This document shows, one piece after another, positions 11,041-22,699 of a DNA stretch of 64,000 nucleotides. A program made the position numbers and the translations under genes. How positions within the stretch are numbered: the first letter of the stretch is position 1; every line of letters starts with the position of its first letter. The stretch comes from Vigna angularis. Taxonomy: Eukaryota > Streptophyta > Magnoliopsida > Fabales > Fabaceae. Below the pieces are notes generated by a model. That model saw only the letters and a list, made by a program, of their open reading frames with translations, did not search any database and was not told the DNA's origin. The stretch spans positions 13,516,001 through 13,580,000 of the forward strand of contig NC_068974.1 of assembly GCF_016808095.1 (NCBI RefSeq). The letters are read 5' to 3'.

Positions 11041-12540
11041 ATACTTGAACAATCTCTTTTGACAACATTTAGACACGGGACAGGTGTCTAAATGGGAGTG
11101 GTCCACGTGGAAAATCAAAAAGCAAATGAAATATGATGTGGAAAGGGGGTGGGCAGGGTTTTCAAGTTGGCGTTTCAAATTTCAAATTCATTTGGAAGAA
11201 TTGTAGAGAGAGAAGCGCGAAGGTTGAGAGGGAGAGTGTGACCTAGAGAGAGAGGCCGAGAGAGTTGGAGAAAGGGAGTTTGAGAGAGAGGTCCGACGGA
11301 GTGCTTGCCGGAGTGTCGCCGAACAACGTTGAAGGCCATGTCGGAGCTATTCAACCCCTCTAGTTGGTTCCGATTCACGGCCGTCGCAGCTCCGACGTTG
11401 GCCAACGAAGCGAAGACGACATCGTCTTCCGTCCGGCCCAGCGAACTAGGCCGACCACTACAAACCGAGCGTCAACGAACGGTCTGCCAAAGTCACTACC
11501 GAACGAGTTGAGAAATCATTGCTGGAAGCCTCTACTGAACATGCTGCATTGCATCCACCGAACGGTCTGTGTTGCACCGAATGATCAGAACCAGGGAGCT
11601 CTTCTTCTTCCTCTCCTTTGGGGAGGTTTAGGTTTTGGTTTCTTTCCCATTTTCATGTATTGAACTCAGTCTCTTTGAAATTTTCTAGTTGAATCTACTT
11701 CTCCACTCAAGTTTCTTATTCATTTTACGCTTTTACTGTTCATTGTGCTGCAAGTTTTACTGTTCATCATCTATTTCACGCTGCCATGGTAGGATTTTAT
11801 TGTTCATGCTTGCTTTCAGTCGCTGGTTCCATTCAAGTTTGTGTTTCTGGGTTTGCGGTTTATGCTTAAGTTTAATTTGTGCATTCTAATTCACTACAAT
11901 TACGTTTTTGCATTGTGCGCGTTTACTGTTCCTGCCTTTATTGTCATACCGTTCAGTCTGTTAGAGACCGAACGGCTCCTTCATTTATGCTTACGTCTAC
12001 CGTTCGGTTACTCTTTAGAACCGTTCGGCTTCTGTGTTCGTGCTTATAATAATTGTTGTTTAGAGACCGCTCGGTTTTAATGTTCATACCGTTCGGTCAC
12101 CTGTAGGGTCGTTCGGCCTTTACCTTACTGTTTAAGTTGCTTTAACCGTTCGGTTCGACTTTCCTGCATTTCTATTTCGTTGGTTTGGAGGTCGTTCGGT
12201 CTCCATGCTTACCGTTCAGCCCATTCTTAGGGCCGTTCGGTTTCTGCTTGCAATGATCGGTGTTTACTTGTGCTTTAGTTTTTACTTTTAACGTTCGGCT
12301 TGTCTTGTTCCTTGTTAGGACGCTCGGTATTTAGCGACTGTTCCCTCATTTCCTTTTTCGGAGACCGTTCGGTCTCAATGTTATTACCGCTCGGTTTTTA
12401 CTTCTGTGCAATTTAAAGTGCACCGTTCGGTCAGTGCTTTAGCTCGTTCGGTCTTTTATATCACCGTTCGGTTTTAACACTTATTGTTAGAACCGTTCGA
12501 TTTTCTACTAACATTTCCCATTTACTGAATAATATACTAA
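11041..12540 (+). repeat. Repeat region with a dense CCGTTCGG motif array
   Basis: From ~11945 to ~12505 there are about 20 copies of ACCGTTCGGT-type words, one every 25-30 bases, mostly on the plus strand with some as CCGAACGG. Scattered copies begin at ~11461. A GA-rich leader-like tract (11200-11300) precedes it. The ORF at 11305-11511 has no recognisable domain. A shorter version of the tract is found at 27945-28105 inside LTR-like DNA, so this is probably also part of an LTR. Confidence 0.6.
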
Positions 12541-12689
12541 TAAATAATCAAAAAGAATAATTTTTGTGGAACATGAACTAAAATATTGTAACAAACAAAA
12601 GGTTTATTACTAAATATTTGTTGACCTTTTACACATCAAAACACGTCCTAAGTCAAATATTGTCTTCAAAATATTATATATAATTATTC

Positions 12690-13420
12690 TACATAACTAG
12701 GACTTTAGTTAAAATATTTGGGTACTTATGTTATCAGTTTTGTCCACAGGGGTTTGTGAACTTCTAAAACATCTTTCTACCTCACAAAAATGACTTCCAT
12801 GTTGTAATAATATTTTCTTGCGGTATCCTGCCATTTCCATCAACGTCAATTACACCTCAGGTCACCAAATAATTAACACCAACAACAAATCTAACTTTAA
12901 AATAAAATGTGGTTTAACAATCAAAATAAATGGGTACTTATGTTATGTATTATGCCCAATAAGGTAGACTTACTTCGACATCAAGGTTTTCATCTACTCT
13001 TGTCAATTTAAAAAAAATGATGATAATACACAATCAAAAAATAACGTGTGGGATCGTAGTTAATATAATTGGGTACTTACTTTATAACTTATGCACACTA
13101 GGGTGCATTACCTTTTTCATAAACGGTTTGAACTTGTAATATTCACCATCATGTTGAAAATTATTATATTTTAATAAGGCTGCTAAATTATCAATAAATA
13201 ACACAACCTAGGTCCCAAAATTATGTTAGAAAACAACAAATGTACCTAACAAAACACAAATGGGATCACCGTTCAATTAAGTGGGGACTAATGTTATTAC
13301 TTTTGCTCACCACGGTTACCTGACTTCAACATCGACTTAATCAATTTGTAATGTTCAGTTTCAATAATGATGGTGTATGACCAACAATATATTTCAATTT
13401 AATTTGTTTGTTATGATTTC
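12690..13420 (+). repeat. Diverged ~211-bp tandem repeats, left array
   Basis: The phrase TGGGTACTTATGTTAT and variants recur near 12719, 12930, 13070 and 13282, with spacings of ~211, 140 and 212. Each is followed by a CCnnnAnGGT...ACTTC phrase. The right array at 15945-16560 has the same spacing and a related phrase. No gene is present. Confidence 0.5.
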
Positions 13421-13440
13421 CGGTGTAACAAAAATAATAA

Positions 13441-14023
13441 GGTTTAATCATTCACTAAGTCCCTATTTTCGCATGGAATATCAATTTCGTCCCTTTCTTT
13501 CTGAAAATATCAATTGGGTCCCAATTTTATGAAAATTGCAACAAATCGATCCTTTCCGTTAATTTGGCCAAACGGCGTTAAAAAAATTGATGAGTGAATG
13601 CTGAGATGACGAACGAGCGCTCGTCCAGCAGCGAACGAGCGCTCGTCATGCAGCGAACGAGCGCTCGTCCAGCAACGAACGAACGCTCGTCCACCAGAGA
13701 ACGGACGCTCGTCGACCTCTTACTGCTGGACAACCGTTCGTTCCACACTGGACGACCGTTCGTTCGGTGGTCGACGAGCGTTCGTTCGCTGCTGGACGAG
13801 CGCTCGTTCGCTGCTGGACGAGCGCTCGTTCGCTGCTGAACGAGCGCTCGTTCGTCATCTCAGCATTCACTCATCAATTTTTTTAACGCCGTTTGGCCAA
13901 ATTAACAGAAAGGATCGATTTGTTGCAATTTTCATAAAATTGGGACCCAATTGATATTTTCAGAAAGAAAGGGACGAAATTGAGATTCCATGCGAAAATA
14001 GGGACTTAGTGAATGATTAAACC
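13441..14023. mobile_element. Mutator-type foldback MITE with GAGCGCTC palindrome core
   Basis: Two ~290-base inverted arms start GGTTTAATCATTCACTAAG and end with its complement. A perfect 9-base target duplication AAATAATAA (13432-13440 and 14024-14032) fits Mutator superfamily insertion. The core (13606-13855) is an array of units containing GAACGAGCGCTCGTC, itself a near-palindrome, five per arm. The ORFs at 13594-13839 and 13646-13870 are translations of this array on opposite strands, not genes. Confidence 0.85.
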
Positions 14024-14331
14024 AAATAATAATCAATTCCAAAACCTAATTTATATCGACAACCATGCCAAAAACTCCATAGTCATGCCTCAAATTCCCC
14101 ATCAATACCATACAAACTTCATTTCAAAGAACTTTATTTCATGTTCAACCCACTTGATTTGAACTCCCTGGTTCTGTCATAAACCATTACAGACAACAAA
14201 AATCAAATCATGACAATTCAAAAAAGGATTCCAATGTTTTCAAAATTCAAACAACTATTTCAACAGGATTCCAAACATGATAACATTATCTAAAACTTAA
14301 ATTCCTAATGTAATACAACTTATTCAAGTAC

Positions 14332-15685
14332 TCATTGTTTTCTTCTAACACCTGCAGTATAAGGACTTCTTTTTACGACACTCTTAAGCCGTATTCGGGG
14401 TTGCGCTTTCATACGATCATACATTGTGCTTTGTTGCATTTCAAAACCACCTTCAAACACCGGGGTTTGCTGCTCATGTTGAACCGATGTACTTTGACAA
14501 CGATCTTCACTTCCCCACAACGGTTCTTCCACAAAATCTTCATTCTTATCTTCATTTTTTGCTTCAACCAACTTTCTTAAATCGTTAATACTACTTTGCA
14601 TGTCCGCAATTACCAGTGTTTGTTCTTGTACAACAAAAAATAATTTTTCCTTATCTCCTCTATTTTTCTTCTTAAATGGAATACCAAATTTCTCACAAGC
14701 TCCTCTTTGGACACACCAACATCAATAACAACCTGCAATGTCATTAAAAATTTTTATTTCATAATAACACAAATCATAAATTACTTTGCACCAACACATT
14801 CGTCTAATCAACAACTACTCACTGATCCCTTTGCCAAAGCAGTTTTGATAAACTTATCCCCAATATTCATATCAACCCAGTTCAACAACCTTGGGAATTT
14901 TGTTACCCGTGTACTATAAATGGACTTCGATGTCACAAAATGGTGACAAAACCATACCTGCAAATTTTTAATCCATCAACTATGACAATAAAAATTATGA
15001 AAACAATAACGAATCATTGTCTTTGATTAACAATTACATAACAAACATGTACCTGCAACAGGTAAGCGCATCCTTGAACATGAATATGACTTTTGCTTGT
15101 TTCATTCTTCATTGTTGTTGAAGCACTACACACACTTTCAACAAAGTACTGAAAAACTAAACTGCCCCAATTGTACTTAGCCACACACCCCAACTCCCAA
15201 ACAAGGTCAAAAATAATTGGAAATACTACTCCACTTCGATTCAGAAGCAAGAACTCTGATATCCCTACCAATATATACAAGCTGCAAAAATGTTCTATTG
15301 GAAAATTTTCATGTTCCTCTAACAAAAAGTCATATACCATGCTGACATCTACTTTCCCCTCAGGGAAGTACTCCCTAAAAACACTACGATGCCCAACTTT
15401 ATTTAAATCTATCACTTCACCAACAATAGGCAACCCTAACGACAGACAGACATCAAATTCAGTAAACTTAATAACTTTGTCCCCAAAATAAAACCCACTC
15501 ATGTTATCTACCCATTGACCACATAACTTAGATAACAAATTCCTACCTATCTTAATACAACTTGGCAAGTATAACAACCAACCAAAAACACTCTTCTCAA
15601 TGTAACCCTTCTGCTCAATAGTCAATCGTTTGTTCAAAAGACCTATCATCTTGGTTTTGCAGTAGTGTCTGAACACTAACTGCAT
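14332..15685 (-). pseudogene. Plant-mobile-domain/DUF1985-like transposon protein, at least two exons
   Basis: The minus strand 15685-15014 encodes 223 residues that read FRHYCKTKMIGLLNKRLT, then FGWLLYLPSCIKIGRNLL, then FYFGDKVIKFTEFDVCLSLGLPIVGE. This order (LL..LT.EQK..I, FG.LL.LP, then FT..DV...LGLP) is typical of the N-terminal domain in plant Ulp1-type Mutator-like elements and related plant-mobile-domain proteins. A downstream exon (about 14700-14332) encodes an acidic, Gln-rich tail ending KSVVKRSPYTAGVRRKQ. No protease or transposase catalytic domain is visible between or after them. An upstream exon may lie in 17064-17360, where I cannot confirm a frame. Family assignment is from pattern memory, so it is moderate at best. 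Flanking ~211-bp repeats suggest a transposon body. Confidence 0.5.
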
Positions 15686-15944
15686 ACGAAGTCATGCTTA
15701 CTAATTAAATACAGTCAAACAACAAATGTATGGAAATCAAATACAATCCTACGTACCTTCTTCCTTCTATCACGTCCTTTACTTTGTTCACCAAGTTCCT
15801 CCATCACACTACACCAACACAAAAAGTGAAATTACATTACACCAACACAATCAAGTAAAAGAACAAATTGGAAATGATAACAAACATTGTGAGAATTTGT
15901 TAAAAGAAAAGCAAAAAGAGAACAAAAAAATAATAGTAATTTAT

Positions 15945-16560
15945 TAATTCATATCATTCGTGCCACATAAAAGTACATTTTGTAAGACTCGTGGTATAGG
16001 AACAGAACTGGTACCTAAGGCAAATTAACTGGGTACCTGGGTTCAAGTTTTAGCACACCGAGGCCAACTACGACCACCACACTAATTTTGGGGTGGCTTG
16101 TTTATTTTCCCTTATTTGATCTACTTCTAAGTAATCTGCGAACAGTTTCTTAACATTTTTTTAACAAATTCGTGCCACATAAAAATACATTTTCTAACAC
16201 TCATGGTACAGGAACATAACTGGTACCTTAGGCAAAATAAGTGGGTACCTGGGTTCAAGTTTTTGCACAGCAAGGCCAACTAGGTCCACCACTCTCATTT
16301 TGGGATGGCTTGTTTGTTTTCCCTCATTTCAGCTACTTCTAAGTAATTTGGGAACAATTTCTTAACATTTTATTAACAAATTCGTGTCACATAAAAATAC
16401 ATTTTCTAGGACCCTTGGTTCACCAACATAACTGGTACCAAAGCCGAATGAAGTGGGTAATTGGGTTGAAGTTTTTTCAGAGCAAGGTCAACTAGGTTCA
16501 CCACTCTCATTTTGAGGTGGCTTGTTTTTTTTCACAGCAAGGCCAACTAGGTCCATGACT
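15945..16560 (+). repeat. ~212-bp tandem repeats, right array (2.9 units)
   Basis: The phrases CGTGCCACATAAAA and GGGTACCTGGGTTCAAG recur at ~15959/16031, ~16172/16242 and ~16382/16455, a steady 211-213-base period. Later copies are more diverged. They lie upstream of the minus-strand ORF. Confidence 0.7.
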
Positions 16561-18220
16561 ACCAATCCAACAAAATTACAACAACAATGTAAGATTAACC
16601 AAACAACATCTATAAAAATCATTAACACTACAAAACGCAATAGACTTCAATTATATGTCAAATTGTAAAGGATAAACAACAAATGGAGAATCACACACAC
16701 AGTATCATTAATTATATCAAAGGACCTTCTAAAAAACCCAATTCATCCCACCACATTTATTTCATCTAATAACTTATCAAATATCTACATTACGGGTAAA
16801 GCACAAAAAGTGAAATTTATTCCATAAATTTTCCCACTTTTTCCATAAACATTTTCAGTATCGTCAAAGGAATAATGTTTATGTTCTCATGTCCATAGTA
16901 TCAATCATCACACATTTAATTTATCCAACAAATATTATTAACAAAGCACCTCCATCATACATAAACAACATTCCACCTCCATCTAACAAGTCATATTTTT
17001 ACAGCTTACACACAAACGTATCATACATAACCAAAACCATCCACATACAACATCATGCATGTATTAAAGCTTCATTCCACTGAAATAAAAAAAAACGAAC
17101 CTTGAGTGAACACAAGGTGTGCCGGTTGGAACACAGACGAAGAAAAAGGTGTGGGTGGGACTGACAACCCGGAAACCCCCTCTTTTTCGTCCACCGAACA
17201 GTCGACACTCCGGCAGCACTTCAGCGATGCTCCGGCAGCACTCCGGGACAGCGACGGAAGCAGGTGGGACGAAGCGAGACCTTGAACGCGCCCCTATGGT
17301 AACCGTGAAGATGATCCACAACTTTGCAACTTTCCCGAACAAATCGTCCTTCGCGCCCAACCATTTCCTCCATTGTCACCTTTCATTTCACTACAACAAA
17401 GAAATCCCTTCATCAGCTTTCGTGCCCACTCAAACCCTAAATCCCCAATACTTATATTCACATGTAGAAGAGCAAAATAATACGTATCATCTTACCTCCT
17501 CAACAAGACAAACTTCAACCTTTAACTGAGATGACGAAGAAGCACCCAGCTTTGCCCCCAACTGAGATGACGAAAAAGAACCCAACTTTCGTAATCTGAT
17601 TTCAATCACCCACACACGTGCCAATCACTTAATCTCATTCCACAAATTAAACAAGCAACGTGGCAGATACTTAAGATGGAAGCTGGCAGAAGACGTGGCC
17701 TCGCCGTTTTCTAGATCAACAAAAAGTTGACATCGTTCCTTTTAAAGAATAATATTACATGTTGCAATACTATGAGGACTAAAAGCCATCAAAGTTTTGA
17801 GTAGGGACTAAAACCAAAAATCAATGATACTTAAAGGACTAAAAGCATATTATAATTAGTGTATGTTATTATAAAATTTACATTTGACAAATAATATATT
17901 ATTACCAAATAAAATATCCACCTAATTAATTAGACATAATTTTATTGTATGAGAAGTTAGCTTGGATACCTATTTAAATAATAAATTAAAATTTAACTTT
18001 TTCCAAATTTGAATATTTTTATTTAAGTTCTTAATTTTAAATAATAGAAATTTAATTTAAATATTTTAAAAATGTAGGGAAAAATACTTCTAATTAAAAT
18101 AATAAAAAATATAAAAAATACAACACATAATTAAATTAAGAAATAAATAATATATTTCATGAAATTAAATACTTAATACCATAAAATACATTCAATTAAT
18201 ATGTCCTAAAATGTATTTAT
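16561..18220. other. Gene-poor stretch with a transposon terminus remnant
   Basis: ORFs on both strands at 17064-17529 overlap and neither shows a domain; the minus one could be a leader exon of the 14332-15685 gene. At 17770-17860 the words GGGACTAAAA and AGGACTAAAAGC resemble the ends of Mutator-type MITEs, but no partner arm is visible. The rest is AT-rich with nothing recognised. Confidence 0.4.
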
Positions 18221-18221
18221 A

Positions 18222-18356
<135 letters not shown>

Positions 18357-19299
18357 GATGTTTCTATGGAAAATTTTTACTACTATTAAAGAATGATAAA
18401 CTTTGATTACAACTATAGAATTAGAAAAAAAGGATAATAAACTTTTTTATTTGCATGACTTGATTAGTATATGTAATAATTATTTTTAAAAACATTAGAT
18501 CTATTAAGAATATAAATAATTATAAAATAACAATAATCTAACTTCACGCTGTTATTCTAATAGCATGAGAGGTTTCTTTTTTATGATGTGCAAATAAGCT
18601 ATGGTGTGTTACATGTTTTCATAGTTAGAGTTTAGTTTAATTGAATCTAGATATGTTATATCTCAAAGCTAGGTTATTCTTAAAAGAAATTTAATCATAG
18701 CATAATCTATTAAATATAGTTTTGACTTGAACTAGACTATTTTAAAATTTATAAAATACTAAAACTATTAAAATTGTCACCTTAATTGCATTACACTCTT
18801 TCAATAAAATTTTGTCTTAAAACACTATAATAACCCGGAAGGGAGGTTACATATTCATAGTTTTAATTCACATTATATCTTAATACCTTGCTCGCACACC
18901 TTAAATATCATTTTTTCTCTAGAATATTTGGTAATTTTCTTAATGGAAATCGATGATAATATTGTCAAAATAAAATTCTTTGATTTTATTTATTTTATTT
19001 CATACTCAAGTTGCAATAGTAAAAAGGAAGACATAAGATGGAGGAGTAGTTAGACAATAAGAATGAAAATAAATCAACATTGTTTATTAATCAAGATTAT
19101 TTTTGAAAATTTTGTAGAACATAATTTCTTCTATCAATTTTTTCAAAAGTTCTTCCTACAAATTACAGTTTTTTTTACATTCTTGCATGCAAGTATTCAT
19201 AACGTTATTTGTAAGATCATGAGCATACGAAAAGAAAGTAAAGTCAATGGTTAAAATTATAAGCAATAGGAAAACTAATTGTCAGAGTTATGAAAAAAA

Positions 19300-19635
19300 T
19301 TAATTAATAAAATGAAATCTAAATGAAAATGTAAAACTATGAAAACAAGTAAATATTTTGAGAAAGTGCATACTTGTGTTATAGGAAGTGGACTTCACTA
19401 AGTCACAACTAGTAAAACATTTATAAACAGGATCAGAGGATCTATTGCAGTGTGATCGACAATCTTTAATGCATTTATCATATGATGGAGAAAATAATTT
19501 AGTCTCACATTTAACTGCACATTTAACATTGCATATAAAAGCATCATTTTTGCTACTTAATTCAGCATGTGTAAAACTAAAAATAATCATGACTATAACT
19601 AAAATTTCAATAGGTTTTATCTCAACTTTTCTCAT
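19300..19635 (-). CDS. Small secreted cysteine-rich peptide (thionin-like class)
   Basis: The 111-residue ORF starts at 19635 with a clear signal peptide: charged start MRKVEIK, hydrophobic stretch ILVIVMIIFSFTHA, predicted cut after residue ~24. The mature part has CX3CX3C (residues ~35-43), then CX3CX3C (~54-62), then CX3C (~72-76), eight cysteines in all. That spacing resembles plant thionin-like/defence or reproductive cysteine-rich peptides; I cannot assign a specific subgroup. The tail after residue ~80 is unlike the family and may be intron read-through, since a possible donor GTATGC lies near 19371. A TATA box is ~85 bases upstream. It lies in AT-rich DNA with no element flanking it directly, so it is the best host-gene candidate here. 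The role would be secretion to the apoplast; the target is unknown. Confidence 0.62.
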   Translation of the reverse strand: MRKVEIKPIEILVIVMIIFSFTHAELSSKNDAFICNVKCAVKCETKLFSPSYDKCIKDCRSHCNRSSDPVYKCFTSCDLVKSTSYNTSMHFLKIFTCFHSFTFSFRFHFIN

Positions 19636-19713
19636 ATCTCTTTTCTATGTTTTTTAAGGATTTAAAATATGAATAGAAGGAAAAGTCTTTGCCATTGTTT
19701 TCCGAAAGATAAC

Positions 19714-19726
19714 CATAAATTTATAG
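19714..19726 (-). promoter_or_regulatory. TATA box of the cysteine-rich peptide gene
   Basis: The minus strand reads CTATAAATTTATGG, ~85 bases above the ATG at 19635. That leaves a leader of about 50-60 bases, normal for a plant gene. Confidence 0.5.
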
Positions 19727-20070
19727 AGAAATACTTATTATACTTTTTTACATTCAAAAATAATTAGTCAACAGCATTTATTTAAAAATAAAAATATTAA
19801 TAACTTATTTATTATTTTAAGATATAATTACATGTAAATTTTGACTATGTTTCATATTTAAAACCCAATATTTAAATATAGAAAGTTAAATACAAATTTA
19901 TAAAGAAAAAAATATTATACTTTTCCATTCTTAAAAATATTTAGTCAGTAAAATATACTTTAATTGGAAAAATATTATTATGTTCTATATTATTTTATTA
20001 TATACTTAATATATCAATGAATGTAATTTGTGACTATGTCTCATAAATTTTAAATATAGTGTTTAAATAA
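19715..20070. repeat. Diverged ~180-bp tandem duplication covering the promoter
   Basis: 19715-19890 and 19895-20070 share ordered blocks: AAATTTATA-AGAAA, TATTATACTTTT, TTAGTCA, TTTGTGACTATGT / TTTTGACTATGTTTCAT, and TTTAAATATAG. The copy nearer the gene carries the TATA box. The AT-rich stretch 20071-20264 has nothing recognised. Confidence 0.5.
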
Positions 20071-20264
20071 TTTATATAAAAATTATATATATGTGTGTTT
20101 TTGTGCATATATGTATAAATTTAAATTATCTAATAAATAAATAATTAATGCAATATTAAAAAAGTGTAAATATTTAATGTACGAGTGTTTTGTTCTAATT
20201 TATTTTAGAATTATTTAATGCGTCTATCTCGTGTTAATTTAATTCTTATTCTTTATGCAAAATG

Positions 20265-20712
20265 TTATTTTTATTTATTTTGTTAAATTACAACCTTGTA
20301 ATATTAGTGAAACGTGACAACGTATAATTGCTATAGTGGAATATCAATTCATATTATAATGATGTCAGTTTATAGAGTCATATTGTCATCCTAATGATGT
20401 AAGGAAATAATATTTAAATTATGAAAAAATTATTTAGATAATATTTTTTGAAATGAAAATATGAATACATTTTGTTATGTAAAATAAGTAGTAATTACTT
20501 TAAATTTTATTTTCAGCAATAGTTGAGTGAAAATAACTTTTTGTAATACAATTGTGTAATATTTGTATAAACTATAACGAGAGGAATAAGTGAATACCAA
20601 AACATAATGAAATAAGACAATTAATTGTATTCAAAATGATTTTACAACAAATTTGAATTATCTAAATTATATTTATAAAAATATATTCTAAAAGCATTTA
20701 TCTATTTCTTTG
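20265..20712 (-). repeat. Arm 2 of the ~480-bp inverted duplication, with the empty LTR site
   Basis: Reverse-complement match of 8125-8357 plus 10784-11040. At ~20518-20526 it reads CAGCAATAGTTGAGTG, uninterrupted at the place where arm 1 carries the solo LTR, so it shows the pre-insertion state. This arm is itself split by the LTR element at 20713-24106 and resumes at ~24112-24140 (TTCTATAATAAAAAT, also seen inverted near 8135). Confidence 0.7.
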
Positions 20713-21219
20713 TGTACTATAAGTATATCGATCGGAATTGATTGTCACTAATGGTTAATCAATGCATGTCAGTGTCACAAGCTTTATAAGTAGACAACTT
20801 ATGTCCAGGTACAATGATCATTTTCTGTCCTAATAAAATATAGACCTCTTTATGGAACATATCTTACTTGAGCGTCCGAGTGTCTCCTGCAGGTTAACAA
20901 CCCCATCGGAGTGGATCACGTTATTAGGGAGAATTGAAGATCAAAAGAGAGCATAGCAAGACGACCGACACTCGAACCAATTCAACCGAAACATTTTGGG
21001 GCCCATTGTGGGTCCAACGATATCCCCTTGAAGCCCTCGACATCGCTACTTCGAATCAACACTAGGTTTTGCGACAACAGTAAAAAATTGCGTAATAATT
21101 CCTAAAGGCATGTCTTTTATTTTGAGAACTTTTAGAAACGTTCAACCCTACATTCAACCTTGACAGGTTCTAATTTACATTATAATTTCCAAATTATAAT
21201 ATATTTTTTAACTCATTTT

Positions 21220-22690
21220 TGTGAGTAAAAATATTATGCATCGGATGGTTCAGAGCTGCGTTCAACCTTGTTAGCTTCTAACGACTCTTAATTTTAAATT
21301 ATAAAATATTATGCACAGGATGGTTTAGAGCTGCGTTCAACCTTGTCAGGTTCAGGTTCTACTAACTCTTAATTTTAAATTATGGTTTAATAGGTTCGGA
21401 GGTCCCTATAGTTGTGAGTTCGTTTCAATTGGGTCCTCCAATTTTGAAAGTGATCAATTTGGTCCCTAATTTAACAAAATTGAGTGAATAATACCCTTTC
21501 CGTTAAATGCAATGGACGGCATTAACTTTTTAAACATGTGGTATGTTGAAGCATCCTTCAAATAAAACTGTGCAACCTGCAAATAAAAGGATGCCTCAAC
21601 ATGCCACATGTTTAAAAAGTTAACGCCGTCCATTACATTTAACGGAAAGGGTATTATTGACTCAATTTTGTTAAATTAAGGACCAAATTGATAACTTTCA
21701 AAATTGGAGGACCCAATTGAAACGAACCCACAAAAAAGAAATACCTCCGAACCTATTAAACCTTAAATTATCAAATATTATGTACAGGATGATTCAGAGT
21801 TGCGTCCAACCTTGTCAAGTTCTAACCACTCTTAATTTTAAATTATAAAAATTATAAAATATTCTGCACATGATGGTTCAAAGCTACGTTCAACCTTGTC
21901 AAGTTCTACCGACTCTTAATTTTAAATTATAAAATATTATGCACACAGAGTTGCGTTCAACCTTGTCAAGACTCTTAATTTTAAATTATAAAATATTATA
22001 CACAGGATGGTTCAAAGCTACATTCAACCTTGTATTTTAAATTATAAAATATTATGCACAGTATGGTTCAGAGCTGCGTTCAACCTTGTCAGGTTCTAAC
22101 GACTCTATTTTAAATTATAAAATATTATGCACAGTATGGTTCAGAGCTGCGTTCAACCTTGTCAGGTTCTACCAACTCTTAATTTTAAATTATAAAATGA
22201 TATGCATACGATGGTTCAGAGCTGCATTCCACTTTGTCAAGTTCTACCAACTTTGAATTTTAAATTTTAAAATATTATGCACAGGATGGTTTAGAGCTGC
22301 GTTCAACCTTGTCAGGTTCTACCGACTCTTAATTTTAAATTATAAAATATTATGCACACAATGATTCAGAGCTGTGTTCAACCTTGTCAGGTTCTACCAA
22401 CTCTTTCTTTTAAATTATATTATGCACAAGATAATTCAAAGTTGCGTTCAACCTTGTGAGGTTCTAAAGACTCTTAATTTTAAATTATAAAAATTATAAA
22501 ATATTATGCAGAGATGGTTCAGAGCAGTGTTGAACCTTATTAGGTTCTACCGACTCTTAATTTTAAATTATAAAATATTATGCAAAGGATGGTTCAGAGC
22601 TGCATTCAACCTTTTCAGGTTCTAAAGACTCTTAATTTTAAATTATAAAATATTATTCTCAAAGAGGTTCAGACCTCAACTTGGTCAGGT
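21220..22690 (+). repeat. ~75-bp tandem repeat array inside the retroelement (about 15 units)
   Basis: The unit contains GGTTCAGAGCTGCGTTCAAC, then CTTGTCAGGTTCTACCGACT, then TTAATTTTAAATTATAAAAT and TATTATGCACAGGAT. Units vary by small deletions and substitutions. A foldback MITE splits the array. Confidence 0.85.
21384..21762. mobile_element. Mutator-type foldback MITE, 379 bp
   Basis: The inverted arms begin GGTTTAATAGGTTCGGAGG. A perfect 9-base target duplication TTAAATTAT (21375-21383 and 21763-21771) falls within the repeat unit. There is no coding capacity. The GGTTTAAT end is shared with the MITE at 13441. Confidence 0.88.
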
Positions 22691-22699
22691 TATAATGGC

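Noticed and set aside
11305..11663. Possible first exon near a GA-rich leader
   Set aside because: Two overlapping frames, no domain and no convincing downstream exon; the region looks like LTR.
13594..13870. Two overlapping ORFs rich in Arg, Ser and Thr
   Set aside because: They are translations of the GAGCGCTC palindrome array on opposite strands.
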